Shown: positions 52,661 through 62,900 of the stretch, piece by piece
Numbering within the stretch: position 1 is the stretch's first letter
How the letters are laid out: every line of letters begins with the position of its first letter
Assembly (NCBI GenBank): GCA_001626765.1
Contig: LUOO01000112.1
Span: forward strand, 1-64,000
Reading direction: 5' to 3'
DNA: 64,000 nt
Source of the DNA: Maritimibacter sp. REDSEA-S28_B5
GTDB lineage: Bacteria; Pseudomonadota; Alphaproteobacteria; Rhodobacterales; Rhodobacteraceae
Notes under the pieces: generated by a model
Told to the model about the DNA's origin: nothing
The model's input: only the letters and a program-made list of their open reading frames with translations
Database searches by the model: none
Made by a program: the position numbers and the translations under genes

Positions 52661-55600
52661 TCACGCGACCATCTGTTCCGCCTTTTTCAAGTCGACAGAC
52701 ACAAGCTGGCTCACGCCCTGCTCCTGCATCGTGACCCCGAACAGCCGGTCCATCCGCGCCATGGTCACCGCATGGTGCGTGATGATCAGGAACCGGGTCT
52801 CGGTGCGGCGCGTCATCTCGTCCAGAAGATCGCAGAACCGCGTCACATTGGCGTCGTCCAGCGGCGCGTCGACCTCGTCCAGCACGCAGATCGGCGCGGG
52901 GTTGGCGAGGAAGACGCCGAAGATCAGCGCGAGCGCCGTGAGCGTCTGTTCGCCGCCCGACAGGAGCGACAGGGTCGACAGCTTTTTCCCCGGCGGCTGA
53001 CACATGATTTCAAGCCCCGCCTCAAGAGGATCGTCCGATTCCACAAGCACCAGGTTCGCCTCGCCACCGCCGAAAAGGTGGGTGAAAAGCAGCCCGAAGT
53101 TCTCGTTCACCTGCTCGAACGCAGTGAGCAGCCGTTCCCGCCCCTCGCGGTTGAGCGACGCGATGCCAGAGCGCAGCTTGCGGATCGCCTCTTCCAGATC
53201 GGCCTTTTCGCTGACCAGCGTGTCATGCTCGGCCTGCACCTCTTTCGCGTCCTCCTCGGCGCGCAGGTTCACGGCCCCCAGCGCCTCGCGTTGACGCTTG
53301 AGGCGATTCACGTCGGCTTCGATCTGGTCTGAGGACGGCATCTCGTCCGGGTTCTGCCCAAGGCTTTCGAGCAGCCCGGCGGGCGTCGTGTCCATCTCTT
53401 CCGCGATGCGTTCCTCGGCATAGGCCACGGTTTCCTTGGCCGCCTCGACCCGCGCCTCGGCCCGTGCCCGTGCTTCCCGCGCCTCGCCGGCCAGGCGTTC
53501 CGCGTCGCGTTCGGCGATCGTGGCCTCGCGCAGCGCGGTTTCCCCGACCAACAGCGCATCCTGCGCAGTGGCGCGGCGGGCTTCGGCATTCGCGATTTCG
53601 CGGGACAACTCGTCGCGCTTGGCCGCCAGGTCCTCGGGCGCGGCCTTGGCGTCGTATAGCTCTTCTTCGGTCGCTTCCTTGCGCTCTGCCAGTTCCGCGA
53701 TTCGCTTGCCCGCGGTTTCCAGACGATGCTTCCAGCCCGAGATTTCCTTGGTCACTTCCTGCGACCGCTTGATCCGCGCCTCGCCCTCCCGCTTGATCTC
53801 GTCGTGGTGCGACCGGCGCGACATCATGGTCATCCGGGCGGCTTCGACGGTCAGCTTGGTGTCCTCGACCTCGGCCCGCGCGTCGTCGAGGTTCGGAAGA
53901 TCGCGCACCGCTTTCTCGGCCTCGGTCAGACGCACCCGCGCGCCCATCGCCTCTTCCTCGTGGCGGGCCACGGCGAGCGTGAGATTCTCGAGCTTGCCTT
54001 CCGCGATGTTGCGATCCGCCTCGGCGCGCGACTGCGCGCGAGCGGCCTCGGACACGGCGCGGTCGGCCTCGGTCGCGTCCGCGAGGCGCGCTTTCAGCGA
54101 GTCATGCGCATGCATCGCCCCATCGGCACGGGCCTGTGCGCGTTCGAGGTCCTGCTTGAGTTCCTCCAGACGGTTGAGCTGCCGCAGGCGCATCGCGGCG
54201 GCCGAGGGCGCATCGTCGGCGGCCACCCGGTAGCCGTCCCAGCGCCACAGGTCGCCGTCCAGCGTGACGAGCCGCTGGCCAGGGCGCAGAAGCGGTTGCA
54301 GCCGCGCCGCATCTTCGGGCGCGACCAGACCGACTTGCGCCATGCGGCGGGCGAGCACGTCGGGCACCGTCACATGGGCGGTGAGCGGCTCGGCCCCCTC
54401 GGGCAGCGCCTGCGTGTCGGAATAGCCGGGCAGGGCGATCCAGCCCGATTGGTCGTCCTCACTCACCACCGGGGCGCGCAGATCGTCGGCCAGCGCCGCA
54501 CCAAGAGCCGCCTCGTATCCCTTGGCCACCCGGACGAGGTCGAGCACCTGCCCGCCGTCCGTCGTGTCGCGTTCGAGGAGCTTGGCCAGCGCCATGACCT
54601 CGGCCCGGAGCGCGTTGACCTCGCCCTCGGCCTCGGAGCGTTCGGCGCGGGCATCAGCCTCGCGCGACTGCGCCTCTGCGCGGGCCTCTTCCGCACCGAT
54701 CAGCGCCTCCTCGGCGGCTTCTGCCGCCTCGACCGCGTTGCGTTGCTCATAGTCGGCCTCGGAAAAGGCGAGCTTCGCGGCATCGAGCGCGGCGCGCGCC
54801 GCTGTCACCGCATCGCGGGCCCGGGCCGCTTCGCCCTCGGATTTCTCGAGCGTTTTCTGGCTGTCGTCGCGCAGGCGGTGCGCCGACTGGTGCCGGGCGG
54901 CGAGCCGCGCGACATCCTCGGTCAATTGGGTGAGGGCATCCTCGCGGTCCGCCATCACGCGCTTGGCGTCATGGGCCTGTTCGGCGGCCTCTTCGAGCTT
55001 TTCCGCGTGGCCCTCGGACGCCTTGGCAAGCTCGGTCCGCTCCCACTCGAGCCGCTCGATGGTCTCGCCCGCATCGCGATTGAGCGCCTCTTCGCGTTCC
55101 GAATCGCGCACGAGCTGCTCGATCCGGCGGGTGAGGGTTTCGATCCGCTGGACCGCCTGTTCCTCTTGCTCGGTCAACTGGTCGCGCGACACGGTCAGGC
55201 GTTGCAGGACCGCTGCCGCAATCGCCTCTTCCTCGCGCAAGGGCGGCAGGCGATCCTCGGCCTCTGCCCGAACCTTGGCAGAGGTCCGGGCCGCGCCTTC
55301 GGCCTGCGACGCTGCCGTCACACGCTCGGTATACTGGGTCTGGGCGGCCAGCCGCGCCTCGTCCGCCTCGCGCCAGCGCCGGAACAGGAGCAGGCCCTCG
55401 GATGTGCGAAGCTGCGCCTCGATCTCGCGATACCGCGCCGCCTGACGGGCCTGCCGGGCGAGAGTGGCAAGCTGGCTCGCGAGCTGTTCGATCACATCAT
55501 CGACCCGTTCGAGGTTCGATTCGGTGCCCTTGAGCTTCAGTTCCGCCTCGTGCCGCCGCTGGTAGAGGCCAGAGATCCCCGCCGCTTCCTCCAGAATCCG

Positions 55601-56083
55601 ACGCCGGTTCTTGGGCTTGGCGTTGATCAGTTCGGAAATCTGTCCCTGGCGCACCAGCGCGGGCGACTGCGCACCGGTTGAGGCATCGGCGAAGAGCATC
55701 TGGACGTCGCGGGCGCGCACGTCCTTGCCGTTGACCTTGTAGGCCGACCCTGCGTCACGGGTGATCCGGCGCACAACCTCGAGGATGTCGCTGTCGTTGA
55801 ACCCCGAGGGCGCGAGCCGGTCGGAGTTGTCGATCTGGAGCACCACCTCGCCAAAATTCCGCGCCCCGCGCGACGAGGTGCCCGCGAAGATCACGTCCTC
55901 CATCCCGTCGCCGCGCATCGCCTTGGCGCGGTTCTCGCCCATGACCCAGCGCAGCGCCTCGAGCAGGTTCGACTTGCCGCAGCCGTTCGGGCCGACAACT
56001 CCCGTCAGCCCCTCGCTGATGATCAAATCAGTGGGGTCGACGAAGCTCTTGAAGCCGTTCAGTTTGAGGCGGTTGAAGCGCAA
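52661..56083 (-). CDS. smc: Chromosome segregation protein SMC
   Basis: The 1140-residue condensin ATPase has the N-terminal Walker A GPNGCGKSNLLEAL. Long coiled coils (about 165-500 and 650-990) flank a hinge near 505-640. The C-terminal head has the signature LSLLSGGEQTLTALAL and Walker B ICVLDEVDAPLDD. It organises and segregates the chromosome with ScpA and ScpB, which are not in the window. The length fits the bacterial family. Confidence 0.96.
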   Translation of the reverse strand: MRFNRLKLNGFKSFVDPTDLIISEGLTGVVGPNGCGKSNLLEALRWVMGENRAKAMRGDGMEDVIFAGTSSRGARNFGEVVLQIDNSDRLAPSGFNDSDILEVVRRITRDAGSAYKVNGKDVRARDVQMLFADASTGAQSPALVRQGQISELINAKPKNRRRILEEAAGISGLYQRRHEAELKLKGTESNLERVDDVIEQLASQLATLARQARQAARYREIEAQLRTSEGLLLFRRWREADEARLAAQTQYTERVTAASQAEGAARTSAKVRAEAEDRLPPLREEEAIAAAVLQRLTVSRDQLTEQEEQAVQRIETLTRRIEQLVRDSEREEALNRDAGETIERLEWERTELAKASEGHAEKLEEAAEQAHDAKRVMADREDALTQLTEDVARLAARHQSAHRLRDDSQKTLEKSEGEAARARDAVTAARAALDAAKLAFSEADYEQRNAVEAAEAAEEALIGAEEARAEAQSREADARAERSEAEGEVNALRAEVMALAKLLERDTTDGGQVLDLVRVAKGYEAALGAALADDLRAPVVSEDDQSGWIALPGYSDTQALPEGAEPLTAHVTVPDVLARRMAQVGLVAPEDAARLQPLLRPGQRLVTLDGDLWRWDGYRVAADDAPSAAAMRLRQLNRLEELKQDLERAQARADGAMHAHDSLKARLADATEADRAVSEAARAQSRAEADRNIAEGKLENLTLAVARHEEEAMGARVRLTEAEKAVRDLPNLDDARAEVEDTKLTVEAARMTMMSRRSHHDEIKREGEARIKRSQEVTKEISGWKHRLETAGKRIAELAERKEATEEELYDAKAAPEDLAAKRDELSREIANAEARRATAQDALLVGETALREATIAERDAERLAGEAREARARAEARVEAAKETVAYAEERIAEEMDTTPAGLLESLGQNPDEMPSSDQIEADVNRLKRQREALGAVNLRAEEDAKEVQAEHDTLVSEKADLEEAIRKLRSGIASLNREGRERLLTAFEQVNENFGLLFTHLFGGGEANLVLVESDDPLEAGLEIMCQPPGKKLSTLSLLSGGEQTLTALALIFGVFLANPAPICVLDEVDAPLDDANVTRFCDLLDEMTRRTETRFLIITHHAVTMARMDRLFGVTMQEQGVSQLVSVDLKKAEQMVA

Positions 56084-56470
56084 GGCGGAGGCCTGTTCAG
56101 GGTTTGGGGTTCGATTCTGTATCCGGCCATTGTTTCCGGGGCAGGGTCAGCGAGTCAATCGCGGGGCGCTGGATATGGGCTATGTGAGCCGGCTTATCCA
56201 CAAGATATTGGGCGCTTTGCTGGTTTTGACGTCCGCTGCGCGCTCGCCGACCCGCGAGGGAAGGCGCGCCAAGGGATCCATGACGCAGTAAAGAGGAGGT
56301 TTCTCGGGTCGGGGGATTGCGCTAGGGCTAAAGCTGTCAAAAGAGGACAGCTGTGCCGAGACCCGACATGGTGAGCAACGAGGCGGTGCTGGAGGTGGCG
56401 GTGGCACCGGACGCGCGGGCTCTTGCTCCTGCTGGCGCTGCCTTTATCGGTTCCGGCACAGGAGGGCGCG
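56084..56470. other. Intergenic region between smc and the alpha/beta hydrolase
   Basis: This 387-base stretch contains no convincing gene. It holds a perfect 7-bp hairpin, AGCTGTC (56332-56338) with GACAGCT (56346-56352). An open frame joined to the hydrolase encodes a hydrophobic stretch (LLLLALPLSVPA) from about 56420 but has no ATG or GTG start. Confidence 0.6.
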
Positions 56471-57316
56471 ATGCGATATATTGACCATGGGAACATCAGG
56501 ATCGCAACGCAGGCTTTCGGCAATCCCGAGGGTCCCGCCGTGATCATGGTCATGGGCGCGACCGCGTCCATGCTTCTATGGCCGGAGGCGCTGATGCAGG
56601 GGCTGGCAGCAGGGGGACTTCATGTCATCCGCTTCGACCACCGCGATACCGGAGAGACGACCACGGTTGCGCCGGGGGCGGCGGATCACGTGGTCGAGGA
56701 TCTGGCGGCGGACGTGCTCGCGGTGCTCGACGCTTACGGGATCGCGCGGGCCCATGTGGTGGGCATGTCTCTGGGTGGCTACATCGGTCAGATGCTCGCC
56801 TTGACTGCGCCTGACCGCGTCGCGAGCCTGACCCTCGTCGCCGCCGAGCCCCTGGGGTGGGACGGGGACCCGCTGCCACATATCTCGGATGCCTTCATGG
56901 CGCATTTCGCGGGCATGGCAGATCTCGACTGGAGCGATGCGGACGCTGTCACCGCGTTTCTCGTCGGCATCGACCGGCTCTCGGCGGGCAGTGGCGCGCC
57001 CTTCGACGCGGGCGCGGCAGAGACGCGCGCTCGCAGGGTTCTGGCCCGGACGGACAGCGTTGCGAGCATGTTCAACCACGCCGCCCTGACGACGCGGGAC
57101 GACTGGACCGGGCGGTTTCGCGACATCGCCCGGCCCGTGCTGGTGCTTCATGGCATCGACGACCCGGTGCTGCCCATCGAAAACGGTCGCGCCCTCGCGG
57201 CAGGCATTCCCGCCGCGCGGATCGTCGAGCTTGCGGGCGTCGGCCACGAACTGCCTGTCCGCGCTATCGGTCAGATGGTCGATACCATCGCCGGTTTCGT
57301 CGCCGGGCAGGACTGA
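56471..57316 (+). CDS. Alpha/beta hydrolase
   Basis: The 281-residue protein begins MRYIDHGNIRIATQAFG. It has the oxyanion region VMVMGATASMLLWPEAL, RFDHRDTGET, the nucleophile elbow GMSLGGYIG (Ser), a late acidic VLHGIDDPVLP and a catalytic His in GVGHELP. This pattern is seen in esterases and haloperoxidase-like proteins. AGGAGG precedes the ATG. The substrate is unknown. Confidence 0.85.
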   Translation: MRYIDHGNIRIATQAFGNPEGPAVIMVMGATASMLLWPEALMQGLAAGGLHVIRFDHRDTGETTTVAPGAADHVVEDLAADVLAVLDAYGIARAHVVGMSLGGYIGQMLALTAPDRVASLTLVAAEPLGWDGDPLPHISDAFMAHFAGMADLDWSDADAVTAFLVGIDRLSAGSGAPFDAGAAETRARRVLARTDSVASMFNHAALTTRDDWTGRFRDIARPVLVLHGIDDPVLPIENGRALAAGIPAARIVELAGVGHELPVRAIGQMVDTIAGFVAGQD

Positions 57317-57394
57317 CCCCCGCCAAAGGTCGCAAGTCACGTGCCCCGGGTCGCAATCCGGCTTGACCGATCACCCGCCCGTGAGTCACAAGCG

Positions 57395-57590
57395 AAAGGC
57401 ATGGTTCCCGACCGACGGTGCAAAGCGCCAAGGGAGAATAGGGAATGCGGAGGGGTGATCCAAACCGGAGCCTTCAGCCGCAGCCGCCCCCGCGACTGTG
57501 ATGCGGCGAGCGCCCACCTTATGCCACTGGGGCTACGACCTTGGGAAGGCGGTGGCGCGTGACGACCCGCAGAGCCAGGAGACCTGCCAT
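57395..57590 (+). promoter_or_regulatory. Cobalamin riboswitch
   Basis: The leader has the ordered core blocks of the adenosylcobalamin element: GGTTCCC near 57403, AGGGAGAATAGGGAA around 57430-57445, CCCCCGCGACTGTGATGCGG around 57486-57505, GCCACTGG at 57523-57530, TGGGAAGGC near 57542, and the B12-box-type end GCCAGGAGACCTGCC at 57574-57588. It precedes a cbiM-like gene by about 50 bases and should shut that operon when cobalamin is abundant. Confidence 0.93.
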
Positions 57591-57638
57591 GTGGACTGTA
57601 ACCCACCCGTCGGGGAGACGGGCAAAGGAGTGATGCAC

Positions 57639-58313
57639 ATGCATATCGAACCGGGCCTCGTCGGCCCCGCGAAGATGATCCTCGCCTATGCGACCGCCGC
57701 CGGTGGCGCCGCGATGACCGCCAAATTCGCCTGGGAGACCGTGAAGGAACGCGGCCTTGCCTCGCTCGGGGCGCGCAGTCTCGCGACCACCGTGGCCGCT
57801 TTCGGCTTTTTCCAGGTGCTGCCGCATTTTCCGGTCGGCGTGTCCGAGGTTCACTTCATCCTCGGCTCGACGCTTCTGCTGGTCTTCGGGGCCGCGCCCG
57901 CCGCCATCGGCCTCGCGCTCGCGCTCCTGCTTCAGGGCGTGTTCTTCGCACCCTTCGACCTGCCGCAGTATTTCGCCAACGTCACGACGCTGATCGTGCC
58001 GCTCATCGCAATCAAGTATCTCGCCGACAAGCTGATCGCCCGCGACACGGCCTATGTCGATATCAAATACAAGGATGCGCTTGCGCTCTCGACCGCCTAT
58101 CAGGGTGGCGTGGTGCTCTGGGTCGCCTTCTGGGCCTTCTACGGTCAGGGCTTCGGTGCCAGCACCGCCGCTTCGGTATTCACCTTCGGTGGGGCCTACA
58201 TGCTCGTCGTGCTGATCGAACCGCTGGTGGATCTCGCCGTGCTCGCCGGTGCCAAGTCGGCGCGCGGTCTCGCCAAGTCCAGTCTCGTCACGCCGCGCCT
58301 GTTCAACGCCTGA
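57639..58313 (+). CDS. cbiM: CbiM-like energy-coupling-factor cobalt transporter S component
   Basis: The 224-residue membrane protein starts MHIEPGLVGPAKMILAYATAAG, the CbiM start whose N-terminal histidine binds cobalt. Several membrane segments follow. The ATG at 57639 has AAAGGAG at optimal distance; an ATG six bases earlier is too close. No CbiN, CbiQ or CbiO is found in the window, so partner subunits lie elsewhere or are absent. Confidence 0.82.
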   Translation: MHIEPGLVGPAKMILAYATAAGGAAMTAKFAWETVKERGLASLGARSLATTVAAFGFFQVLPHFPVGVSEVHFILGSTLLLVFGAAPAAIGLALALLLQGVFFAPFDLPQYFANVTTLIVPLIAIKYLADKLIARDTAYVDIKYKDALALSTAYQGGVVLWVAFWAFYGQGFGASTAASVFTFGGAYMLVVLIEPLVDLAVLAGAKSARGLAKSSLVTPRLFNA

Positions 58314-58387
58314 TCCGCGTTTCGTCCTAACTGACAAGCCGGGGTCACGTGCCCCGGCTTTCCGCTATTCAGGCTCAGGAGAAAGCC

Positions 58388-59458
58388 ATGCCCGCCAAAA
58401 TACCCGCCACCGTCGTCACCGGATTTCTGGGCGCCGGGAAAACCACCCTCATCCGCCATATGCTCGAGAACGCCAAGGGCAAGAAGATCGCGCTCATCAT
58501 CAACGAGTTCGGCGATCTGGGCGTTGACGGCGACATCCTCAAGGGATGCGGTGTTGAAACCTGCACCGACGAGGACGTGATGGAGCTGTCCAACGGCTGC
58601 ATCTGCTGCACCGTGGCCGAGGATTTCGTCCCGACGCTCGAGAAACTCCTCGCCCGTGACGTGCCGCCGGACCACATCGTGATCGAAACGAGCGGCCTGG
58701 CGCTCCCGCAACCGCTCGTCCGCGCCTTCCAATGGCCCGAGATTTCGACGCGGGTGACGGTGGACGGTGTGGTCACGGTCGTCGATGGCAAGGCGGTCAG
58801 CGAGGGGCGCTTTGCCCATGACGTCGCCGCGGTGGATGCGCAGCGCAAGATGGACGAGAACCTCGATCACGAAACGCCGCTGTCCGAGTTGTTCGACGAC
58901 CAGATCGCCTGTGCCGACATGATCGTCGTGAACAAATCCGATCTGCTGGGCGATGCCGAATCCGATGCGCTCGTCGCGACGCTGTCCGGCGAGGCGCGGC
59001 AGGGCGTGCGCGTGGTGCGCACGTCGATGGGCGCGCTGCCGGTCGAGGTCCTCTTGGGCCAAGGTGCCGGAGCCGAGGACGACATGGAACATCGCCACGA
59101 GGTCCACCATCATCACCACCACGACGATGACGAGGACGGCGATCACGACCATGATCACCACCACGATCATAGGCACGACGAGTTCGAAAGCTTCGTGGTC
59201 GAACGGGGTGAGATCGCCGATCCCAAGGCCTTTGCCGAACAGGTCGCCGACGTGATCCGCGCCCACGACATCCTGCGGCTGAAAGGTTTCGCGGCGGTCA
59301 CGGGCAAGCCTATGCGCCTCACCCTGCAGGCAGTCGGTCCCCGCGTCGACACCTACTTCGACGCGCCCTTCGGCACCGCACCGCGCGCCACGCGGCTCGT
59401 CGTGATCGGTCAGGCGGGGCTCGACCGGTCCGCCATCGAAACCGCGCTCACAGCCTGA
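58388..59458 (+). CDS. cobW: CobW family GTPase with His-rich loop
   Basis: The 356-residue G3E GTPase has the P-loop TGFLGAGKTTL, the metal-binding CICC of NGCICCTV, and NKSDL. A His/Asp-rich segment (about 237-270) with runs of His suggests cobalt or other metal binding and storage. CobW is thought to deliver metal to the cobalt chelatase. The ATG at 58388 has AGGAGA upstream. Confidence 0.94.
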   Translation: MPAKIPATVVTGFLGAGKTTLIRHMLENAKGKKIALIINEFGDLGVDGDILKGCGVETCTDEDVMELSNGCICCTVAEDFVPTLEKLLARDVPPDHIVIETSGLALPQPLVRAFQWPEISTRVTVDGVVTVVDGKAVSEGRFAHDVAAVDAQRKMDENLDHETPLSELFDDQIACADMIVVNKSDLLGDAESDALVATLSGEARQGVRVVRTSMGALPVEVLLGQGAGAEDDMEHRHEVHHHHHHDDDEDGDHDHDHHHDHRHDEFESFVVERGEIADPKAFAEQVADVIRAHDILRLKGFAAVTGKPMRLTLQAVGPRVDTYFDAPFGTAPRATRLVVIGQAGLDRSAIETALTA

Positions 59459-59461
59459 GCC

Positions 59462-59914
59462 ATGCTCATCGTCGCGCTCGCAAATCCGCTGGACCCCGGC
59501 CCCGCCGCGCTTCTGGCCGAAGCGCAGGCGCTACAGGCCGCCACCTATGCGCCCGAAAACAACCATGCGCTCCCGACCGAGGCGCTCGCCGCCGCGGACA
59601 TCCGGTTTTTCGCGGCGCGCGAGGGCGACAGGGTGCTGGGCGTCGGCGCGCTCGCGATCCGTGTCGGCTATGGCGAGGTGAAGGCGATGTTCACCTCCGA
59701 CGCCGCGCGGGGCAAGGGCGTCGCCGCTGCTCTGCTTCGGATGATCGAGGACACCGCGCGGGAGGAGGGTCTGACCCGCCTCAATCTCGAAACCGGCGAA
59801 GAGCTTGCCGCCGCCGTCCGCCTTTACGAACGCTTCGGTTTCACCCGCTCCGGGGCCTTCGGCGACTACGTGGACGACGGCGTGAGCCTTTTCATGAGCA
59901 AGGACCTCGCATGA
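59462..59914 (+). CDS. GNAT family acetyltransferase
   Basis: The 150-residue protein has the acetyl-CoA-binding motif ARGKGVAAALLRMIE and the C-terminal RLYERFGFTRSG. Its substrate is unknown. It starts three bases after cobW and overlaps the following mini-frame by ATGA. Confidence 0.85.
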   Translation: MLIVALANPLDPGPAALLAEAQALQAATYAPENNHALPTEALAAADIRFFAAREGDRVLGVGALAIRVGYGEVKAMFTSDAARGKGVAAALLRMIEDTAREEGLTRLNLETGEELAAAVRLYERFGFTRSGAFGDYVDDGVSLFMSKDLA

Positions 59915-59985
59915 GCTGCGGCCTCTTTCATCTTTCCCCACACACGCAATATCCGACGCCGCAAGAGGCGCGAAAGCTGACCTGA
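59911..59985 (+). CDS. 24-codon coupling reading frame between GNAT and cobN
   Basis: ATG at 59911 overlaps the GNAT stop (ATGA) and runs to TGA 59983-59985, which shares one base with the cobN ATG (TGATG). The peptide would be MSCGLFHLSPHTQYPTPQEARKLT in outline, beginning MSCGLFHLS and ending ARKLT. It would pass ribosomes from the GNAT frame to cobN. It may be only a coupling device; no family is recognised. Confidence 0.4.
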   Translation: MSCGLFHLSPHTQYPTPQEARKLT

Positions 59986-62900
59986 TGCACCTTCTCGCCG
60001 CCACTCCCGGAGCGATCGACGACGGCAAGGACGCCGTCGATCTGGGCCAGACTCCCGCCGATGTCGTCTTCATCTCAGCTGCCGATACCGAACTTGCCGC
60101 GCTGTCCGAAGCACGGACCGAGATGGAGACGCCGCCGACCCTGCGGCTCGCGAACCTCACGCATCTGAATCACCCCATGAGCGTCGATCTGCACCTTGAC
60201 GACTGCGCGACGAAATCCCGGTTGGTGATCGCCCGCGTTCTGGGTGGCACCGGCTACTGGCGCTACGGGGTCGAGCAATATGCGGCCCGACTGGCCGAGG
60301 CGGGCGTGCCCCTCGCGCTCTTGCCCGGTGACGACAAGCCCGACGGGGAACTCGCTTCGTTGTCCACCGTGCCTGACGAGGACTACGCCGCCCTTTGGGC
60401 TTACCTCGTCGAGGGCGGGCCGGAGAACGCGGCGAACTTCCTCGCCTACACGCGGGCCATGCTGGACGGCACCGAGCCGCCGCAGCCCGCGAAACCGCTC
60501 CTGCGCGCGGGGGTCTACTGGCCCGGAGCCGGGGTTTCCGACCTCGCGACGGTGCGGCAGGGTTGGGCGCAGGGCGCGCCGGTCGTGCCGCTCGTCTTCT
60601 ACCGGGCGCTCGTGCAAGGCGCGGGTCTCAATCCGATCAATCGGCTGGTTCGGTCGCTGATCCGCCAAGGCCTCAACCCGCTGCCCATCTTCGTGGCCTC
60701 GCTCAAGGATCCCGTCTCGACCGCCACGCTCGAGGCGCTGTTCACCGACGCCGCGCCGGACGTGATCCTGAACTGCACCTCCTTCGCGGTCGGCTCGCCC
60801 CATGCGGGCGACGACAGCCCCGCGAACCCGCTGGCTATGCCCGCCGCCAACGCGGCCCCGGTGTTCCAGGTCGTCCTCGCCGGATCGTCGGAAGAAGCGT
60901 GGGCGAGCGGGACAACCGGCCTTTCCGCCCGCGACATCGCGATGAACGTGGCCCTGCCCGAGGTCGACGGGCGCATCCTGTCGCGTGCAGTGAGCTTCAA
61001 GGGCGAAGCGTTCTTCGATGAGGCGACCCAGTGCCCCATCGCCACCTACCGCGCGCAAGGGGACCGGGTGGATTTCGTGGCTCGCCTTGCCGCCAACTGG
61101 GCGCGGCTCCGCCGCACGCCCGAGGCGGATCGCCGCGTCGCGCTGGTCCTCGCAAACTACCCGAACAAGGACGGGCGGCTTGCCAACGGCGTGGGCCTCG
61201 ACACCCCCGCCGCGACCGTGCACGCGCTGAGGCTGCTTTCGGACGCGGGCTACCGCGTCAACGATGCGCCTGCCGACTCCGATGCGCTGATGCAGGCGAT
61301 CATGGCGGGGCCGACGAACTGGCTTGTCGACCGGGCGCGGCGCTCCGGCGGCGTCGATCTGTCCATGGCCGACTACCAGATCTTCTACGGCCAGCTCCCC
61401 TTCGCTTTGCGCCAGAGGATAGAAGACCGGTGGGGCAAGCCCGAGGCCGATCCATTCTACGAGCCGGGCGAGGTCGATTGCGGGCGCTTCAAGCTCTCGG
61501 TCCTGACCTATGGCAACGTCGTCGTCGGGGTGCAGCCCGCGCGCGGCTATAACATCGACCCGACCGACACCTACCATTCCCCCGACCTCGTGCCCCCGCA
61601 CAATTACCTCGCCTTCTACGTCTGGCTGCGGGACGTCCACCGGTCGCAGGCCGTCGTCCACATGGGCAAGCACGGAAACCTCGAATGGCTGCCGGGCAAG
61701 GCGCTCGCGCTCTCGGGCGACTGTCTGCCCGAGGCCGTGCTCGGTCCGATGCCGCATGTCTATCCCTTCATCGTGAATGACCCGGGCGAGGGGACGCAGG
61801 CCAAGCGCCGCGCGCAGGCGGTGATCATCGACCACCTGACCCCGCCGCTCACCCGCGCCGAAAGCTACGGGCCGCTGCGCGATCTCGAGGCGCTGGTGGA
61901 CGAATATTACGAGGCGGCGGGCGTTGACCCGCGCCGGATCACGCACTTGCGGCGGGAAATCCTGTCTTTGTCCTCCGTCACCGGCCTCGACATCGACGTG
62001 GGCATGACGGGCAAGGATGAAGAAGGCGATCTGGCCAAGCTCGACGCGTATCTCTGCGAGTTGAAGGAAGCGCAAATCAGGGACGGGCTGCATGTCTTCG
62101 GGCAATCCCCGACCGGGCGGCTGGAGCGTGACCTCGTGCAGGCGCTGGTGCGCGTGCCGCGCGGCGACGGGCAGGGCGCCGATGCGTCGCTCATCCGGGC
62201 GCTGGCGGTGGATTTCGGGATGGCGTTCGATCCGTTGGATTGCGACATGGCCGAGTCTTGGGAGGGGCCAAAGCCCGAGGTGCTGATCGGCGGCACGTGG
62301 CGATCCCACGGCGATACGGTCGAGCGTCTCGAGGATTTCTCCGCCCGCCTGATCGACGGCGATGTGGCCCCGCCGGGACCGGCGAGCGCGGCCGTTCTTG
62401 ACGGCATCCGCACCGCCGTCCTTCCCACGGTCCGTGCCTGTGGACCGGACGAGGGGGCTGGGCTTCTCACCGCCCTGTCAGGACGGTTCGTCGCCCCGGC
62501 GCCCTCCGGCGCGCCCACGCGGGGGCGTCTGGACGTTCTGCCCACCGGGCGCAATTTCTTCTCGGTCGACAGCCGCGCCGTGCCCACGCCCACCGCCTGG
62601 GCGTTGGGATGGAAATCGGCCTCGCTGCTGATCGACAAATACCTGCAAACCCACGGCGACTGGCCGCGCACGATGCTGGTCACCGCTTGGGGCACCGCCA
62701 ACATGCGGACGGGCGGCGATGACATCGCGCAGGCGCTGGCGCTCATGGGCGTGAAGCCGAAGTGGGACGCGGCCAATCGTCGGGTGACGGGGTTCGATGT
62801 CCTGCCGCTTGGCGTTCTGGGTCGCCCACGCGTTGACGTGACGCTGCGGGTGTCGGGATTCTTCCGCGACGCCTTCCCGCAGCTTATCGCGCTGGTGGAC

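Noticed and set aside
53726..55681. A 651-codon plus-strand frame opposite smc
   Set aside because: Antisense shadow made of repeated Arg/Leu/Gly residues from the coiled-coil codons of smc.
60075..62309. A 744-codon minus-strand frame opposite cobN
   Set aside because: Antisense shadow of cobN with no recognisable domain.
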